Shown: positions 28,191 through 37,196 of the stretch, piece after piece
Position numbering within the stretch: the first letter of the stretch is position 1
How the letters are laid out: each line of letters starts with the position of its first letter
Assembly: GCF_039539965.1 (NCBI RefSeq)
Contig: NZ_BAABED010000001.1
Location: 682,001 to 746,000, forward strand
Direction: 5' to 3'
Source of the DNA: Arthrobacter methylotrophus
GTDB lineage: Bacteria > Actinomycetota > Actinomycetes > Actinomycetales > Micrococcaceae
DNA: 64,000 nt
Notes under the pieces: generated by a model
Databases searched by the model: none
Seen by the model: only the letters and a program-made list of their open reading frames with translations
What the model was told of the DNA's origin: nothing
Translations under genes and position numbers: made by a program

Positions 28191-29148
28191 ACACCGCGTC
28201 TGCGAAGCCGGATGCGACGGCGGGATCCACCCACGCTGATCGCAGTGCCTTCTTGATCTTCTTGGTTGCCAGATCGAAACCATCTGCTAAATCGTCTTTT
28301 AGGAACACAAGAACAGTCCATCCAGCTGATTCGAACGCTTTGTCCCGGCGTCGATCGCTCAGTGACTGGGCATCCGCAAGGTGATGGCCGCCGTCGTACT
28401 GGATGGCGAGGCGCCGTTGGCGGAATCCCAGATCCGCCGACGGCGAGAGCGGGTCGCTGTCCCGCAACCTGAGTTGAAGTTCCGGTTCGGGGATTCCCGC
28501 GTCCAGCATTGCCAGGCGAAGCAGGGACTCTGGCGCGGAGTCCGCCCCAACCCGCATCAGATCCAGCGCCTCGCGGGCGCGCACGACGCCTTGCAAATTC
28601 GGATGCCGCCCCACCAAGGCGCGTAGGCCTCCAAGGGTCGCGAACGGAGTGTCCCGCCCTTCGAAGGCCTGCCGCGGAACGCGGATCAGCTCGTCGCCCA
28701 TACAGACGAGGTAGTTCAAAGGAAGCAGCTTAGCCATGTCCAACCACGTGCGCGATCGGGTGCTGATCCGTATTCCATCAACGGTTTCGACCTCGTCCTC
28801 GGCCGCGATCACGGTATGCCCGACCACGCCTTTACGGCGGACTCCGGGCAATGATCGCGGCTTGCTGAGGTGCAGCTCGCTCGAGTCTGACAGCCAGGGC
28901 GGAAGACACGAGCAGCGAAGGCGTGCTGCTGTCACATGGGAAATCCAGGCGCCCGGCGTCGCCGCAGACAAGGCACGCGCCGCTGACTCGAGATCGAAGT
29001 CCCAGCCTGCCGGACGGTAGAGCCCACGGCTGACGCGTTCGACGTCGGCGCGAAGCAAGAGTGCACGCGGGACCCCTTGTGCTTGGGCTTGCTCGAGTGT
29101 GAACGGTCCTGATAGCAAGTCAGCAGGAAGGTCGAACTGTTTTTGCAT
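28189..29148 (-). CDS. AbiEi-like N-terminal / DUF559 (Vsr-like endonuclease fold) protein
   Basis: 319-residue protein of a family found in many copies in actinobacteria. The N-terminal ~60 residues resemble AbiEi-type winged-helix antitoxin heads (LTLEQAQ-like start, RVSRGLYRPAG). The C-terminal ~110 residues are a DUF559/very-short-patch-repair-like domain: APESLLRLAMLDAG with a candidate catalytic Glu, SADLGFRQRRLAIQYDGGHH, and RRRDKAFESAGWTVLVF. The PD-(D/E)XK residues look present, so nuclease activity is possible but untested. No partner toxin gene is adjacent. The TAG stop lies inside a dispersed repeat and a consensus DnaA box is 40 bp upstream of the ATG. Confidence 0.7.
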   Translation of the reverse strand: MQKQFDLPADLLSGPFTLEQAQAQGVPRALLLRADVERVSRGLYRPAGWDFDLESAARALSAATPGAWISHVTAARLRCSCLPPWLSDSSELHLSKPRSLPGVRRKGVVGHTVIAAEDEVETVDGIRISTRSRTWLDMAKLLPLNYLVCMGDELIRVPRQAFEGRDTPFATLGGLRALVGRHPNLQGVVRAREALDLMRVGADSAPESLLRLAMLDAGIPEPELQLRLRDSDPLSPSADLGFRQRRLAIQYDGGHHLADAQSLSDRRRDKAFESAGWTVLVFLKDDLADGFDLATKKIKKALRSAWVDPAVASGFADAV

Positions 29149-29187
29149 ACCCGCATTGTTACCCGAATCGGCTGGTGCCTGCAGGAG

Positions 29188-29196
29188 TTATCCACA
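29188..29196 (+). other. Consensus DnaA box
   Basis: TTATCCACA, a 9/9 match to the DnaA box consensus, lies 40 bp upstream of the minus-strand DUF559 gene. It is isolated and no dnaA/dnaN genes are in the window, so it is not an origin; titration or regulation is conceivable. Confidence 0.5.
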
Positions 29197-29231
29197 GGCC
29201 AGGTGCTGCTCGCTCGACAAGGCGCTCTGAT

Positions 29232-29290
29232 GGGCCATACGTGAGCGAGCGTTCCTAGGATGGGGGCGATACGTGAGCGAGGGTCAGAAG
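29232..29290 (-). repeat. 32-bp-period repeat pair after fhs
   Basis: On the minus strand the sequence reads GACCCTCGCTCACGTATCG then, 32 bp on, GAACGCTCGCTCACGTATGG. The fhs stop TGA overlaps the first head. An inverted half copy GCTCGCTC at 29208-29215 can pair with GAGCGAGC at 29243-29250. Same family as at 28041 and 31030. Confidence 0.8.
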
Positions 29291-30978
29291 AGGCCCACCG
29301 GATTGCCGTGCTCATCGACATCCATGCGCATCGCGGCCGGCTCCTTGGGCAACCCTGGCATGGTCATGACGGCACCTGTCAACGCGACGATGAATCCCGC
29401 ACCGGTTTTGGGAATGAGCTCGCGCACATGCACCGTGAAGCCCTTGGGGGCTCCCAGCTGGGAGGCATCGTCGGTGAATGAATATTGCGTCTTGGCCATG
29501 CAAACAGGCATCCCGCCCCAGCCGTTTTTCCGGATGTCCGCGAGGCGCCTGAGGGCGGGGACCGAGAACTCGACGCCGTCGGCACCATAAATTTCCTGCA
29601 CAATCGTGCGGATCTTGTCTTCGACAGAGAGGCTTAGGGGATACAAGTGCCGGAAGTCCGACGGCGTCGCTGCCGCCACCACGGCTGCGACCTTCGCCGC
29701 GAGCTCGTCGCCGCCGTCGCCCCCTCCGCCCCGGCCCCAGACGTCGGCGACCGCGGCCTGTACTCCCTCCTGGGCGCACCAGGCAAGGAGCCATTCGAGC
29801 TCCTCCGGCGTGTCAGTGGCGAACTTGTTGATCGCAACGACCGGAGTGACACCGAATTTCTCAATATTGTGCACATGCCGCCTCAGGTTCTCGACGCCAG
29901 CGGCGAGAGCCTCCACGTTTGGGTCCTTGAGGAGCTCCTTCGGGACGCCGCCCTGCATCTTGAGCGCCCTGATAGTTGCCACCACTACGACGGCGGAGGG
30001 CGCCACATCAGCGATGCGCGATTTGATGTCCATGTACTTTTCGGCACCAAGATCAGCGCCGAACCCGGCTTCCGTGACCACAATGTCTGCAAGCTGCTGG
30101 GCCGTTCGGGTGGCGATAAGCGAGTTGCAGCCGTGCGCGATGTTGGCGAAGGGGCCGCCGTGCACCAAGGCGGGGGTTCCTGCGATTGTCTGCACGAGGT
30201 TCGGTTTGATGGCGTCCTTCAGCAGCATGGTCAGGGCACCTTGAACCCCGAGATCGGCCACAGTGACCGGCACTCGCTCGTAGCTGTATCCGAAAGTGAT
30301 GCGGCCAAGGCGCTCGCGGAGGTCGTCCAAGTCCGCGGCAAGGCAGAAGACAGCCATGATCTCGGATGCCACGGTGATATCGAAACCGTCCTGCCGCGGA
30401 ACGCCTTGAGCAGGGCCGCCCAAGCCGATGATGACCTCCCGTAAGGACCGGTCGTTCATATCAAGAACCCGTTTGAACGTCATGCGGCGGGGATCAATGT
30501 TGAGTTCGTTGCCTTGGAAGATGTGATTGTCCACGAGGGCCATCAGGGCATTGTTGGCTGAGGTGATCGCGTGGAAGTCGCCTGTGAAATGAAGATTGAT
30601 CTCGTCCATGGGGAGAACCTGGGAATACCCGCCGCCCGTGGCGCCTCCCTTCATGCCCAGGATGGGTCCAAGGGACGGTTCGCGCAGCGCGATCATCACC
30701 CGGTGACCTGCCCGGGCCAAAGAATCCGCGAGGCCTACCGTGGTGGTGGACTTTCCCTCACCCGCCGGTGTCGGGGACATGGCCGAGACGAGGACTATCT
30801 TGCCGACGCGCTCGGCGTCCGTGAAGCGGAGCTTGGCAGGATCGATTTTCGCCTTGTACCGACCGTATAGTTCCAGGGCATCGGCGTTGATCCCGGCACG
30901 CTCGGCGATCTCCTCGATAGGACGTATGGCGGCACTATGGGCAATTTCAAGGTCGCTCAAGATCTTGTTTTCAGGCAT
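29284..30978 (-). CDS. fhs: Formate-tetrahydrofolate ligase
   Basis: ATP-dependent activation of formate to 10-formyl-THF for purines and fMet-tRNA. 564 residues, full length: SDLEIAHSA at the start, the P-loop [35 protein letters not shown] (in two parts), and the C-terminal [22 protein letters not shown] chose the ATG at 30978 (MPENKILSD) preceded by GAGGACAAGG; the frame extends 13 codons further upstream with non-homologous residues. The stop codon lies in the repeat pair at 29232-29290. Confidence 0.95.
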   Translation of the reverse strand: MPENKILSDLEIAHSAAIRPIEEIAERAGINADALELYGRYKAKIDPAKLRFTDAERVGKIVLVSAMSPTPAGEGKSTTTVGLADSLARAGHRVMIALREPSLGPILGMKGGATGGGYSQVLPMDEINLHFTGDFHAITSANNALMALVDNHIFQGNELNIDPRRMTFKRVLDMNDRSLREVIIGLGGPAQGVPRQDGFDITVASEIMAVFCLAADLDDLRERLGRITFGYSYERVPVTVADLGVQGALTMLLKDAIKPNLVQTIAGTPALVHGGPFANIAHGCNSLIATRTAQQLADIVVTEAGFGADLGAEKYMDIKSRIADVAPSAVVVVATIRALKMQGGVPKELLKDPNVEALAAGVENLRRHVHNIEKFGVTPVVAINKFATDTPEELEWLLAWCAQEGVQAAVADVWGRGGGGDGGDELAAKVAAVVAAATPSDFRHLYPLSLSVEDKIRTIVQEIYGADGVEFSVPALRRLADIRKNGWGGMPVCMAKTQYSFTDDASQLGAPKGFTVHVRELIPKTGAGFIVALTGAVMTMPGLPKEPAAMRMDVDEHGNPVGLF

Positions 30979-31029
30979 CCTTGTCCTCAACTCCGTGCGT
31001 AACACTGTGCGCGACAATCTATCAGCCGT

Positions 31030-31086
31030 GGGCGTATTGGTGAGTGAGGGTCGTCGGGAGGGGGCGTATTGGTGAGCGAGGGTTTA
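31030..31086 (-). repeat. 32-bp-period repeat pair after mshA
   Basis: On the minus strand: ACCCTCGCTCACCAATACG, then 32 bp later GACCCTCACTCACCAATACG. The plus-strand units begin GGGCGTATTGGTGAG at 31030 and 31062. The mshA stop TAA directly abuts the first head. The pair fills nearly the whole gap before fhs. Confidence 0.8.
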
Positions 31087-32328
31087 GCTCGGACGGACGA
31101 GGACGGCACCGATGGCCGCGTGGTAGCTCTCCAGCGCGATGGTTGCCGTCCTTTGCCAGCCGAAGGCTTCCGCGTGCACGGCGGCGGCGCGGCCCATGTC
31201 TTCGCGGGTACGGGAATCGTCGTACAGGGCTTCGATGGCGTCGGCCCAGCGCGAGGGATTGTGACCGTCAACCAAAATACCGGTCCGCCCGTCGGCCACG
31301 GCCCGGGACAGCCCGCCCACGTTGGTAGCGACCACCGGAGTACCGCAGGCCTGGGCCTCAAGGGCAACCAGCCCGAAGGATTCGCTGAAGGACGGCATCA
31401 CTACGACGTCGGCAGAACGGAACCAGCCTGCCAGCTTGGGCGCCTTGACCGGCGCACGGTGTGTCAAAACGTCGTCGAGCCCGGCGGCCGTAATGAAGGA
31501 CTGCAGATCGAAGTCCTTGGAACCACTCAAAGCGCCCAGAATGGTCAGTTCCAGATCGATGTCGGGCCGCCGCCGCCGAAGGACGCCGGCAGCTTCAATG
31601 AAGACCTGCGGACCCTTGAGCCGTTGGATGCGTCCGGCGAAGAGAAGATGGAAGCTGTCCGGTCGCACTCCGAGTTCGGCGCGCGACCGTGCACGGAACG
31701 CTGGAGTGAACACCGCGAGGTTGACGCCGGGGGGAGCGACGTCGATGCGGTCAAAATCGGCGTCGTAATGCGAGACAAGCTCCTGGGCCTCGGCGGGAGT
31801 GTTGGCCACGAGCCGGGCGGCTCCATCCACGATCCGCTGTTCGCCGTCTTCACGCAGCCGCGGTTCGGGCCGCTCTCCGGATTCGAGCACCAGGTTCTTG
31901 ACCTTCGCCATGGTGTGCATCGTGTGGACCAGGGGCACGTCCCACAGTGCGGAAAGCTCCAGTCCGGCCACACCCGATACCCAATAGTGCGAATGGATGG
32001 CGTCGTAACGGCCATGCGGTTGACGCTGCCGGATCCTCTCGATTTCGGCAACCATGGCGTGGAGGAGTCCGGGAAGTTCCTCCTTGGGCAGCTTCCGGGC
32101 CGGGCCCGCCAGGACGTTGTGGACGCATACGCCCGGGCCGGGATGTTCGACGGCGGGTTGTTCGGCGGAGGTTGACCGCGTGAAGATTTCCACTTCTACG
32201 CCGAGCTCTGCCAGTGCCATGGCCAGCTCCCGGACGTAAACGTTCATTCCCCCGGCATCGCCCGAACCCGGCTGTTCCATGGGAGAGGTGTGGAGGGACA
32301 GGAACGCCACGCGACGGATTAACGACAC
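31084..32328 (-). CDS. mshA: D-inositol-3-phosphate glycosyltransferase MshA
   Basis: GT4 enzyme that joins GlcNAc from UDP-GlcNAc to inositol-1-phosphate, the first committed step of mycothiol synthesis. The 414 residues contain the MshA N-terminal signature SLHTSPMEQPGSGDAGGMNV, SHYWVSGVAG, the VAPPGVNLAVFTP switch, LLFAGRIQRLKGPQ and the C-terminal ESFGLVALEAQACGTPVVA. The start is GTG behind a perfect AGGAGG at 32335-32340. Works after Ino1; its UDP-GlcNAc donor depends on GlmS/GlmM. Confidence 0.96.
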   Translation of the reverse strand: MSLIRRVAFLSLHTSPMEQPGSGDAGGMNVYVRELAMALAELGVEVEIFTRSTSAEQPAVEHPGPGVCVHNVLAGPARKLPKEELPGLLHAMVAEIERIRQRQPHGRYDAIHSHYWVSGVAGLELSALWDVPLVHTMHTMAKVKNLVLESGERPEPRLREDGEQRIVDGAARLVANTPAEAQELVSHYDADFDRIDVAPPGVNLAVFTPAFRARSRAELGVRPDSFHLLFAGRIQRLKGPQVFIEAAGVLRRRRPDIDLELTILGALSGSKDFDLQSFITAAGLDDVLTHRAPVKAPKLAGWFRSADVVVMPSFSESFGLVALEAQACGTPVVATNVGGLSRAVADGRTGILVDGHNPSRWADAIEALYDDSRTREDMGRAAAVHAEAFGWQRTATIALESYHAAIGAVLVRPS

Positions 32329-32477
32329 GGCTTACCTCCTGTATCCAACGCATTCAACAATCAATTCAGCAGCCCGCACGGCGCAACTTCCCCGGCGTCT
32401 CAGCGAAAACACTACTCCTGAGACGAGTGGCGGCGCAGCCGGCCAACGCTATGTGAATCGCTGCTACCGTAGCGAGC

Positions 32478-33005
32478 GTGAGCCAATCAAACATCGAAGC
32501 AGCAACGCCACCTGCCGCCTACGAGATCCGGCCAGCACGGGAAAGCGACTGGCCGGGGATGTGGGCCGTCCTTGAACCTGTGATCCGAGCAGGCGAGACC
32601 TTCACCTGGGACCGCGGCACGTCCGAGGAAGCCGCACGCAGCAAATGGTTCAAGGAAGCGCCCGGCCAGACCTTTGTTGCAGTGCGCGACGGCGAAGTGC
32701 TGGGTACCGGGGAACTGCACCCCAACCAGGGCGGCGGGGGAAGCCATGTGGCCAACGCCGGCTACATGGTCCACGCCGATCATGGCGGGCAGGGACTTGC
32801 GCGGGCGCTCTGCGCATATTCTCTGGCTGCCGCGCGGGACGCCGGGTTCAAGGCAATGCAGTTCAACGCTGTTGTCGAAAGCAACGTCCGTGCGGTGGGC
32901 CTGTGGCAGTCCATGGGCTTCCGTATTCTGGCAACCATTCCCGGAGCCTTCCACCATCCGGCCCTGGGCTACGTGGGGCTGCACGTCATGTACCAGGAGC
33001 TCTAG
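32478..33005 (+). CDS. GNAT-family N-acetyltransferase
   Basis: 175-residue acetyltransferase of unknown substrate. YEIRPARESDWPGMW opens the GNAT fold; GYMVHADHGGQGLARALC is the acetyl-CoA pyrophosphate loop (Q/R-x-x-G-x-G/A type), and FNAVVESNVRAVGLWQSMGF is the C-terminal half, best matched by L-amino-acid or PPT-type acetyltransferases. TACCGT (32465-32470) lies 7 nt before the GTG start and no Shine-Dalgarno is seen, so translation is predicted from a leaderless mRNA. The gene is divergent from mshA. Its N-terminus has a short acidic leader. Confidence 0.8.
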   Translation: MSQSNIEAATPPAAYEIRPARESDWPGMWAVLEPVIRAGETFTWDRGTSEEAARSKWFKEAPGQTFVAVRDGEVLGTGELHPNQGGGGSHVANAGYMVHADHGGQGLARALCAYSLAAARDAGFKAMQFNAVVESNVRAVGLWQSMGFRILATIPGAFHHPALGYVGLHVMYQEL

Positions 33006-33084
33006 GAAGGTATGCAGTGCCCTGCGGCACCACCGCAAACCCGAAGGCTATGCACGCGGGTGGCTGCGGCGTAGTCTGCCGTGC

Positions 33085-34191
33085 ATGGACGCAACGCCCA
33101 GGTCCGGATTCGATCCCCTCGCCGCCCTCCGCGGGGATGCGACGGGCACAGGAGACGATTCGGGCTGTGATCTCCTGCTGGCTGGCACCGTGTTCCAAGA
33201 CATCATCTTTACCGGGTTGGACCGCAGTCCGGAACCGGGTACCGAGGTGTGGAGCCAAGGCATGGGTACATGCCCTGGCGGCGTGGCCAACCAAGCCATC
33301 GCCGCCGCCCGGCTTGGACTGCGGACCAGCTTGGCGGCAGCCTTTGGTGATGACGGGTATGGAGACTTCAACTGGCGGATCCTGGAGAGCCAGGAGCATG
33401 TGGATCTCTCCCTGTCCAGGCGGTTCGAGGGCTGGCATTCCCCGGTTACCGTTTCCTTCTGTGTCGATCACGATCGTTCCATGGTCACCCACGGACACCC
33501 TGCGCCGATGAGCGCATCGGAACTGATTGGCGAGCCTCCTAAGGCGCTCGCCGCCGTCGCCGATCTTGGCGAGGAGCCAGAGCCGTGGATGCTGGCGGCG
33601 AAGAAGGCCGGGGTCAAGCTCTTTGGCGACTCCGGATGGGATCCTTCGGGAGAATGGTCGTCGAGACGGCTGGACCAGCTCGGCAATTTTCACGCTTTCA
33701 TGCCGAACCAGCGGGAGGCGATGGCCTTTACGGGCATGGACAATCCGTGGTCCGCGCTTTATGCGCTCGCCGATCGTGTTCCCGTGGCCGTCGTAACCCT
33801 CGGGGCACAAGGCGCCATGGCCGTCGATTCTGAAACCGGGGAGGAGGAATGGGTACCGTCCCTTCCTGTCACCGCGTATGACCCCACGGGCGCGGGCGAT
33901 TGTTTCGGCGCGGCGTTTGTTGTGGGCTGCCTCGCCGCGTGGCCTTTGGGAGATCGGCTCCGTTTTGCCAACCTTTGTGCCTCGCTCGCGGTGCAGCAAG
34001 TGGGGGGCTCCCTGGCTGCGCCCGGTTGGGGTGACATCGCGGATTGGTGGAAGCGGGCCAACGCCCGGCCGGAGCGGCAGTCCAGCCAGTGGCTCAAAAG
34101 GTTCGCTTTCCTCAAGGACATTGTGCGGGACGTCCCGCCCGCCGCGCAGCGCCGGGCGACAGCCACTATTGCCCACAACTCCGACGTCTGA
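33085..34191 (+). CDS. PfkB-family carbohydrate kinase
   Basis: 368-residue ribokinase-fold sugar kinase, substrate unknown. LLAGTVFQDIIFTGL starts the fold; GGVANQAIAAARLGL is the first PfkB signature; DPTGAGDCFGAAFVVG is the second, with the catalytic Asp in the anion-hole loop. The N-terminal ~25 residues and C-terminal ~45 residues (WWKRANARPERQSSQW onward) exceed the core. The ATG at 33085 has TAGTCT 7 nt upstream (33072-33077), so it is probably leaderless. alr follows after 71 bp with its own -10 box. Confidence 0.82.
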   Translation: MDATPRSGFDPLAALRGDATGTGDDSGCDLLLAGTVFQDIIFTGLDRSPEPGTEVWSQGMGTCPGGVANQAIAAARLGLRTSLAAAFGDDGYGDFNWRILESQEHVDLSLSRRFEGWHSPVTVSFCVDHDRSMVTHGHPAPMSASELIGEPPKALAAVADLGEEPEPWMLAAKKAGVKLFGDSGWDPSGEWSSRRLDQLGNFHAFMPNQREAMAFTGMDNPWSALYALADRVPVAVVTLGAQGAMAVDSETGEEEWVPSLPVTAYDPTGAGDCFGAAFVVGCLAAWPLGDRLRFANLCASLAVQQVGGSLAAPGWGDIADWWKRANARPERQSSQWLKRFAFLKDIVRDVPPAAQRRATATIAHNSDV

Positions 34192-34262
34192 GCGGTGGAA
34201 TGCCGGCCACGGCACCGCCCCCCAGTCAAACAGCACGTCATCGCGGCACTAGAATCGTGAGG

Positions 34263-35468
34263 GTGACTTACGAAGCAGCTGCCAGGTTCGAGCCCACGAC
34301 GAAATCTGCTTCGGCAACGGTTCTTGAACGATCAGCCGTCATCGACTTGGACGCCGTCCGGCACAACGTGCGTCAGTTCGTGGCTGTCGCTTCGCCTGCC
34401 AGCGTGATGGCGGTGGTCAAGGCGGATGCCTACGGACACGGCGCGATTCAGGTGGCGCGCGCGGCCCTTGGCGCCGGCGCCCGATGGCTCGGCGTCGCGC
34501 ACATTTCAGAGGCTCTTGTATTGCGCGCAGCCGGAATTGACGCTCCGATGCTTGCTTGGTTGCACACCACCGAAAGCAACTTCCAAGCGGCAGTTGCCGC
34601 CGGCGTCGACGTCGGGATTTCCGGCTGGGAGCTGGACGCCGTGGTCGCCGCTGCACGCGAGCAGGAACGTCCCGCCCGGATCCACCTGAAAGTGGACACC
34701 GGCCTGGGCCGCAACGGCTCCACCATCACCCAATGGGACCAATTGGTGGGCCAGGCCATGGAATACCAGGACGAGGGACTCCTGCGCGTGGTGGGCATCT
34801 TCTCGCACTTGGCCGTGGCGGATGAACCCCACCGGCCCGAAACCGATGAACAATTGGCAGTCTTCCGGGAAGCGATTGCCGTGGCGGAGGACGCAGGGGT
34901 GGACACCGAAGTGCGGCACCTCGCGAACACGCCGGCCACGCTGTCCCGCCCTGATGCACATTTCGACCTTGTCCGCGTGGGGCTCGGACTCTACGGGCTG
35001 TCACCTTTCGAAGGACAAAGCTCCGCCGAACTGGGCCTCCGGCCCGCCATGACGGTACGCACCCTTGTGTCCAACTGCAAACGGGTACCCGAGGGACAGG
35101 GCGTGTCCTACGGACTCAACTACCGGACTTCCGGCGAGAGCACCCTGGGCCTCATCCCGCTCGGTTATGCCGACGGCGTCCCGCGCATCGCGACAGGCGG
35201 ACCCGTACGCGTCAACGGGGTCAACTATCCCGTGGTGGGGCGGATTGCCATGGACCAGATGGTCATTGACTTCGGGATTGTGGGGGCTGACGAACCCAGC
35301 TTGCTGGGGGCTGAAGCCGTCATGTTCGGCGATGGCGCCGACGGCGGTCCGACGGCGGACGACTGGGCAGCCGCCGCGGGCACCAACAACTACGAAATTG
35401 TCACCCGTATCAGCCCCCGGGTGCCGCGCATTTACGTCAACGAGACGCCGGAAGCAGATGCCCGATGA
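34263..35468 (+). CDS. alr: Alanine racemase
   Basis: PLP enzyme making D-alanine for peptidoglycan. 401 residues: SAVIDLDAVRHNVRQF, the PLP lysine in MAVVKADAYGHGA, VDTGLGRNG, VVGIFSHLAVADEP, LANTPATL, and the C-terminal catalytic Tyr region GQGVSYGLNYRT. The GTG at 34263 starts 7 nt after TAGAAT (34250-34255), a predicted leaderless promoter that would drive alr-tsaE-tsaB-rimI-tsaD. The frame is open upstream, but that part overlaps the kinase gene. tsaE overlaps by 4 bp. Confidence 0.96.
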   Translation: MTYEAAARFEPTTKSASATVLERSAVIDLDAVRHNVRQFVAVASPASVMAVVKADAYGHGAIQVARAALGAGARWLGVAHISEALVLRAAGIDAPMLAWLHTTESNFQAAVAAGVDVGISGWELDAVVAAAREQERPARIHLKVDTGLGRNGSTITQWDQLVGQAMEYQDEGLLRVVGIFSHLAVADEPHRPETDEQLAVFREAIAVAEDAGVDTEVRHLANTPATLSRPDAHFDLVRVGLGLYGLSPFEGQSSAELGLRPAMTVRTLVSNCKRVPEGQGVSYGLNYRTSGESTLGLIPLGYADGVPRIATGGPVRVNGVNYPVVGRIAMDQMVIDFGIVGADEPSLLGAEAVMFGDGADGGPTADDWAAAAGTNNYEIVTRISPRVPRIYVNETPEADAR

Positions 35469-36040
35469 GCGAGGCCTTGTGGGTACGCACCGTCGGTGTC
35501 ACGACGGCGGAGGCGACGCACGCTTTGGGCTCGGCCTTGGCCGGGGTCCTTGAGCCAGGAGACCTGCTGGTTCTGACGGGCGAACTCGGCGCCGGAAAGA
35601 CCACGTTCACCCAGGGACTCGGGGAAGGCTTGGGAGTCCGTGCCGGAGTTATCTCACCTACCTTTGTCCTGGTGCGCATCCATCCCAACCTCCCGGATGG
35701 TCTGCGTCCTGGCGGTCCCGACCTGGTCCACGTCGATGCCTACCGCCTGGCCTCTGCCGCCGAGATCGACGACATCGACCTCGAGAACACCATGGACAAC
35801 TCCGTGACGGTGGTCGAATGGGGACGCGAGCGCGTGGAACACCTTTCGGACAGCCGCCTGGACATCGAACTGCACCGAACCGTAGGCGGCACGGATTCGG
35901 CGGTAGCCAGTGCGGAAGCAGTCCCGGGCGCCGTGCTGGACTTCGACCCCGAGGACGACGACGAACCACGCACCATTGTTTTCCGCGGCTTTGGCCCGCG
36001 CTGGAACGCCGTCCCCGCAATACTGGAAGAGAACGCCTGA
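35465..36040 (+). CDS. tsaE: t6A biosynthesis ATPase TsaE
   Basis: P-loop ATPase that works with TsaB-TsaD to make N6-threonylcarbamoyladenosine at A37 of ANN-decoding tRNAs. Walker A is GELGAGKTTFTQGLGEGLGV, followed by VISPTFVLV, LVHVDAYRL and VTVVEWGRERVEHL. At 191 residues it is longer than the ~155 typical because of an acidic C-terminal insertion (about 140-170, DFDPEDDDEP). Overlaps alr (ATGA) and tsaB (TGATG). This places tRNA modification in one transcript with a wall gene. Confidence 0.94.
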   Translation: MSEALWVRTVGVTTAEATHALGSALAGVLEPGDLLVLTGELGAGKTTFTQGLGEGLGVRAGVISPTFVLVRIHPNLPDGLRPGGPDLVHVDAYRLASAAEIDDIDLENTMDNSVTVVEWGRERVEHLSDSRLDIELHRTVGGTDSAVASAEAVPGAVLDFDPEDDDEPRTIVFRGFGPRWNAVPAILEENA

Positions 36041-36711
36041 TGCTGATCCTGGCCATTGATACCTCGGCCGTGGCGAGCGCCGCACTCGTCTCGGACGATG
36101 CCATGGAGCGCGTGGTGGAGTCCTTCGCTACCGAAGACACCCGCAGCCACGCTGAAGTCCTGGCGCCCGGCATCGAGAAACTCCTGGATGATGCCGGTGT
36201 GCGCGGAGCGGACATCGACCTTATTGTCACCGGCGTCGGCCCCGGGCCGTTCACGGGGCTTCGTTCGGGGATTGCCACCGCCCGCACTTTGGCGTTCGCT
36301 TGGAACAAACCCCTTTTCGGGCTCATGAGCCTTGACGCGATTGCCTTGGAAGTGGCCGAGTCCACCGAGGCGCAAGCCGAATTCCTCGTGGCGACGGATG
36401 CCCGTCGCAAGGAGGTCTACTGGGCGCGCTACACGCTCAGCGAAGGCAAGCTTCCGCAGCTCGAGGACGGCCCGCATGTGGGCTTCGCCTCGGAGCTGCC
36501 CGATCTCCCCGTGTTCGGGGCCGGCGCCGGCATCTACGCGGACGTCGTCAACGCGAACAAGGAATTCAGCACCACCCAACCCGATGCTGCTTCCCTGGGC
36601 AAGTTCGCGATGGCACTCCTGATAGCCGGGGTTGAACTGCCGGACTCCACTCCGCTGTACCTGCGGGAATCCGACGCGCAAGTACCCGGCCCCAGGAAGC
36701 GTGCACTGTGA
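36040..36711 (+). CDS. tsaB: t6A complex protein TsaB
   Basis: Catalytically inactive ASKHA-fold paralogue of TsaD that stabilises it. 223 residues: MLILAIDTSAVASAALV opening, HAEVLAPGIEKLLDDAG, GVGPGPFTGLRSGIATAR, then ATDARRKEVYWARY. It lacks the metal-binding His pair of TsaD, as usual. The ATG overlaps the tsaE stop by one base (TGATG) and the gene ends inside the rimI start (GTGA), so the four genes are translationally linked. A frame-compatible longer start would overlap tsaE heavily and was rejected. Confidence 0.93.
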   Translation: MLILAIDTSAVASAALVSDDAMERVVESFATEDTRSHAEVLAPGIEKLLDDAGVRGADIDLIVTGVGPGPFTGLRSGIATARTLAFAWNKPLFGLMSLDAIALEVAESTEAQAEFLVATDARRKEVYWARYTLSEGKLPQLEDGPHVGFASELPDLPVFGAGAGIYADVVNANKEFSTTQPDAASLGKFAMALLIAGVELPDSTPLYLRESDAQVPGPRKRAL

Positions 36712-37196
36712 ACATGTCGAATAGTTTTACGCTCGACGGCGTGACCTTGCGGGACATGACCGCCGAGGATGTCACCGCCGTCGAGGCCCTCGAACGTCGC
36801 CTCTTCCCGGTGGACGCTTGGCCGGTGCAAATGTTCTTCGACGAACTCGCCCAGGTCGATACCCGCCGCTATGTGGTGGCCGAAGCCGGTGGACAGATTG
36901 TGGCCTACGCCGGGCTCATGTGCATAGAGCCGATCGCGGATGTCCAGACGATCGCCGTCGTGCCCGAATTCGAAGGCAAGGGAATTGGCTCCGCCATCCT
37001 CACCGAACTTATCGCCGAAGCCCGACGGCGCGGCGCGGCGGACGTGCTCCTGGAAGTCCGAGCGGACAATCCCCGCGCCCAAGCCCTGTACGTGCGGTTC
37101 GGCTTCGAACAAATCCATGTCCGGCCCAGGTACTACCGAGACGGCACCGACGCCCTCATCATGAGGCTGCCATTGACTGAAGGAAACCCTGCGTGA
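36708..37196 (+). CDS. rimI: Ribosomal-protein-alanine N-acetyltransferase RimI
   Basis: GNAT enzyme that acetylates the N-terminus of S18 and possibly other Ala-starting proteins. 162 residues: [40 protein letters not shown] (acetyl-CoA loop), [19 protein letters not shown] and [15 protein letters not shown], all RimI features. GTG at 36708 overlaps the tsaB stop (GTGA); ATG at 36714 is an alternative. Its place between tsaB and tsaD is the usual actinobacterial order. Confidence 0.92.
   Translation: MNMSNSFTLDGVTLRDMTAEDVTAVEALERRLFPVDAWPVQMFFDELAQVDTRRYVVAEAGGQIVAYAGLMCIEPIADVQTIAVVPEFEGKGIGSAILTELIAEARRRGAADVLLEVRADNPRAQALYVRFGFEQIHVRPRYYRDGTDALIMRLPLTEGNPA

Noticed and set aside
28189..29148. 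Complete AbiE toxin-antitoxin system
   Set aside because: Only the AbiEi-like head is present, joined to DUF559; no AbiEii nucleotidyltransferase gene lies next to it.
29188..29196. Replication origin suggested by the DnaA box
   Set aside because: Only one box was seen and no dnaA, dnaN, gyr or rpmH genes are near; a cluster of boxes would be expected.
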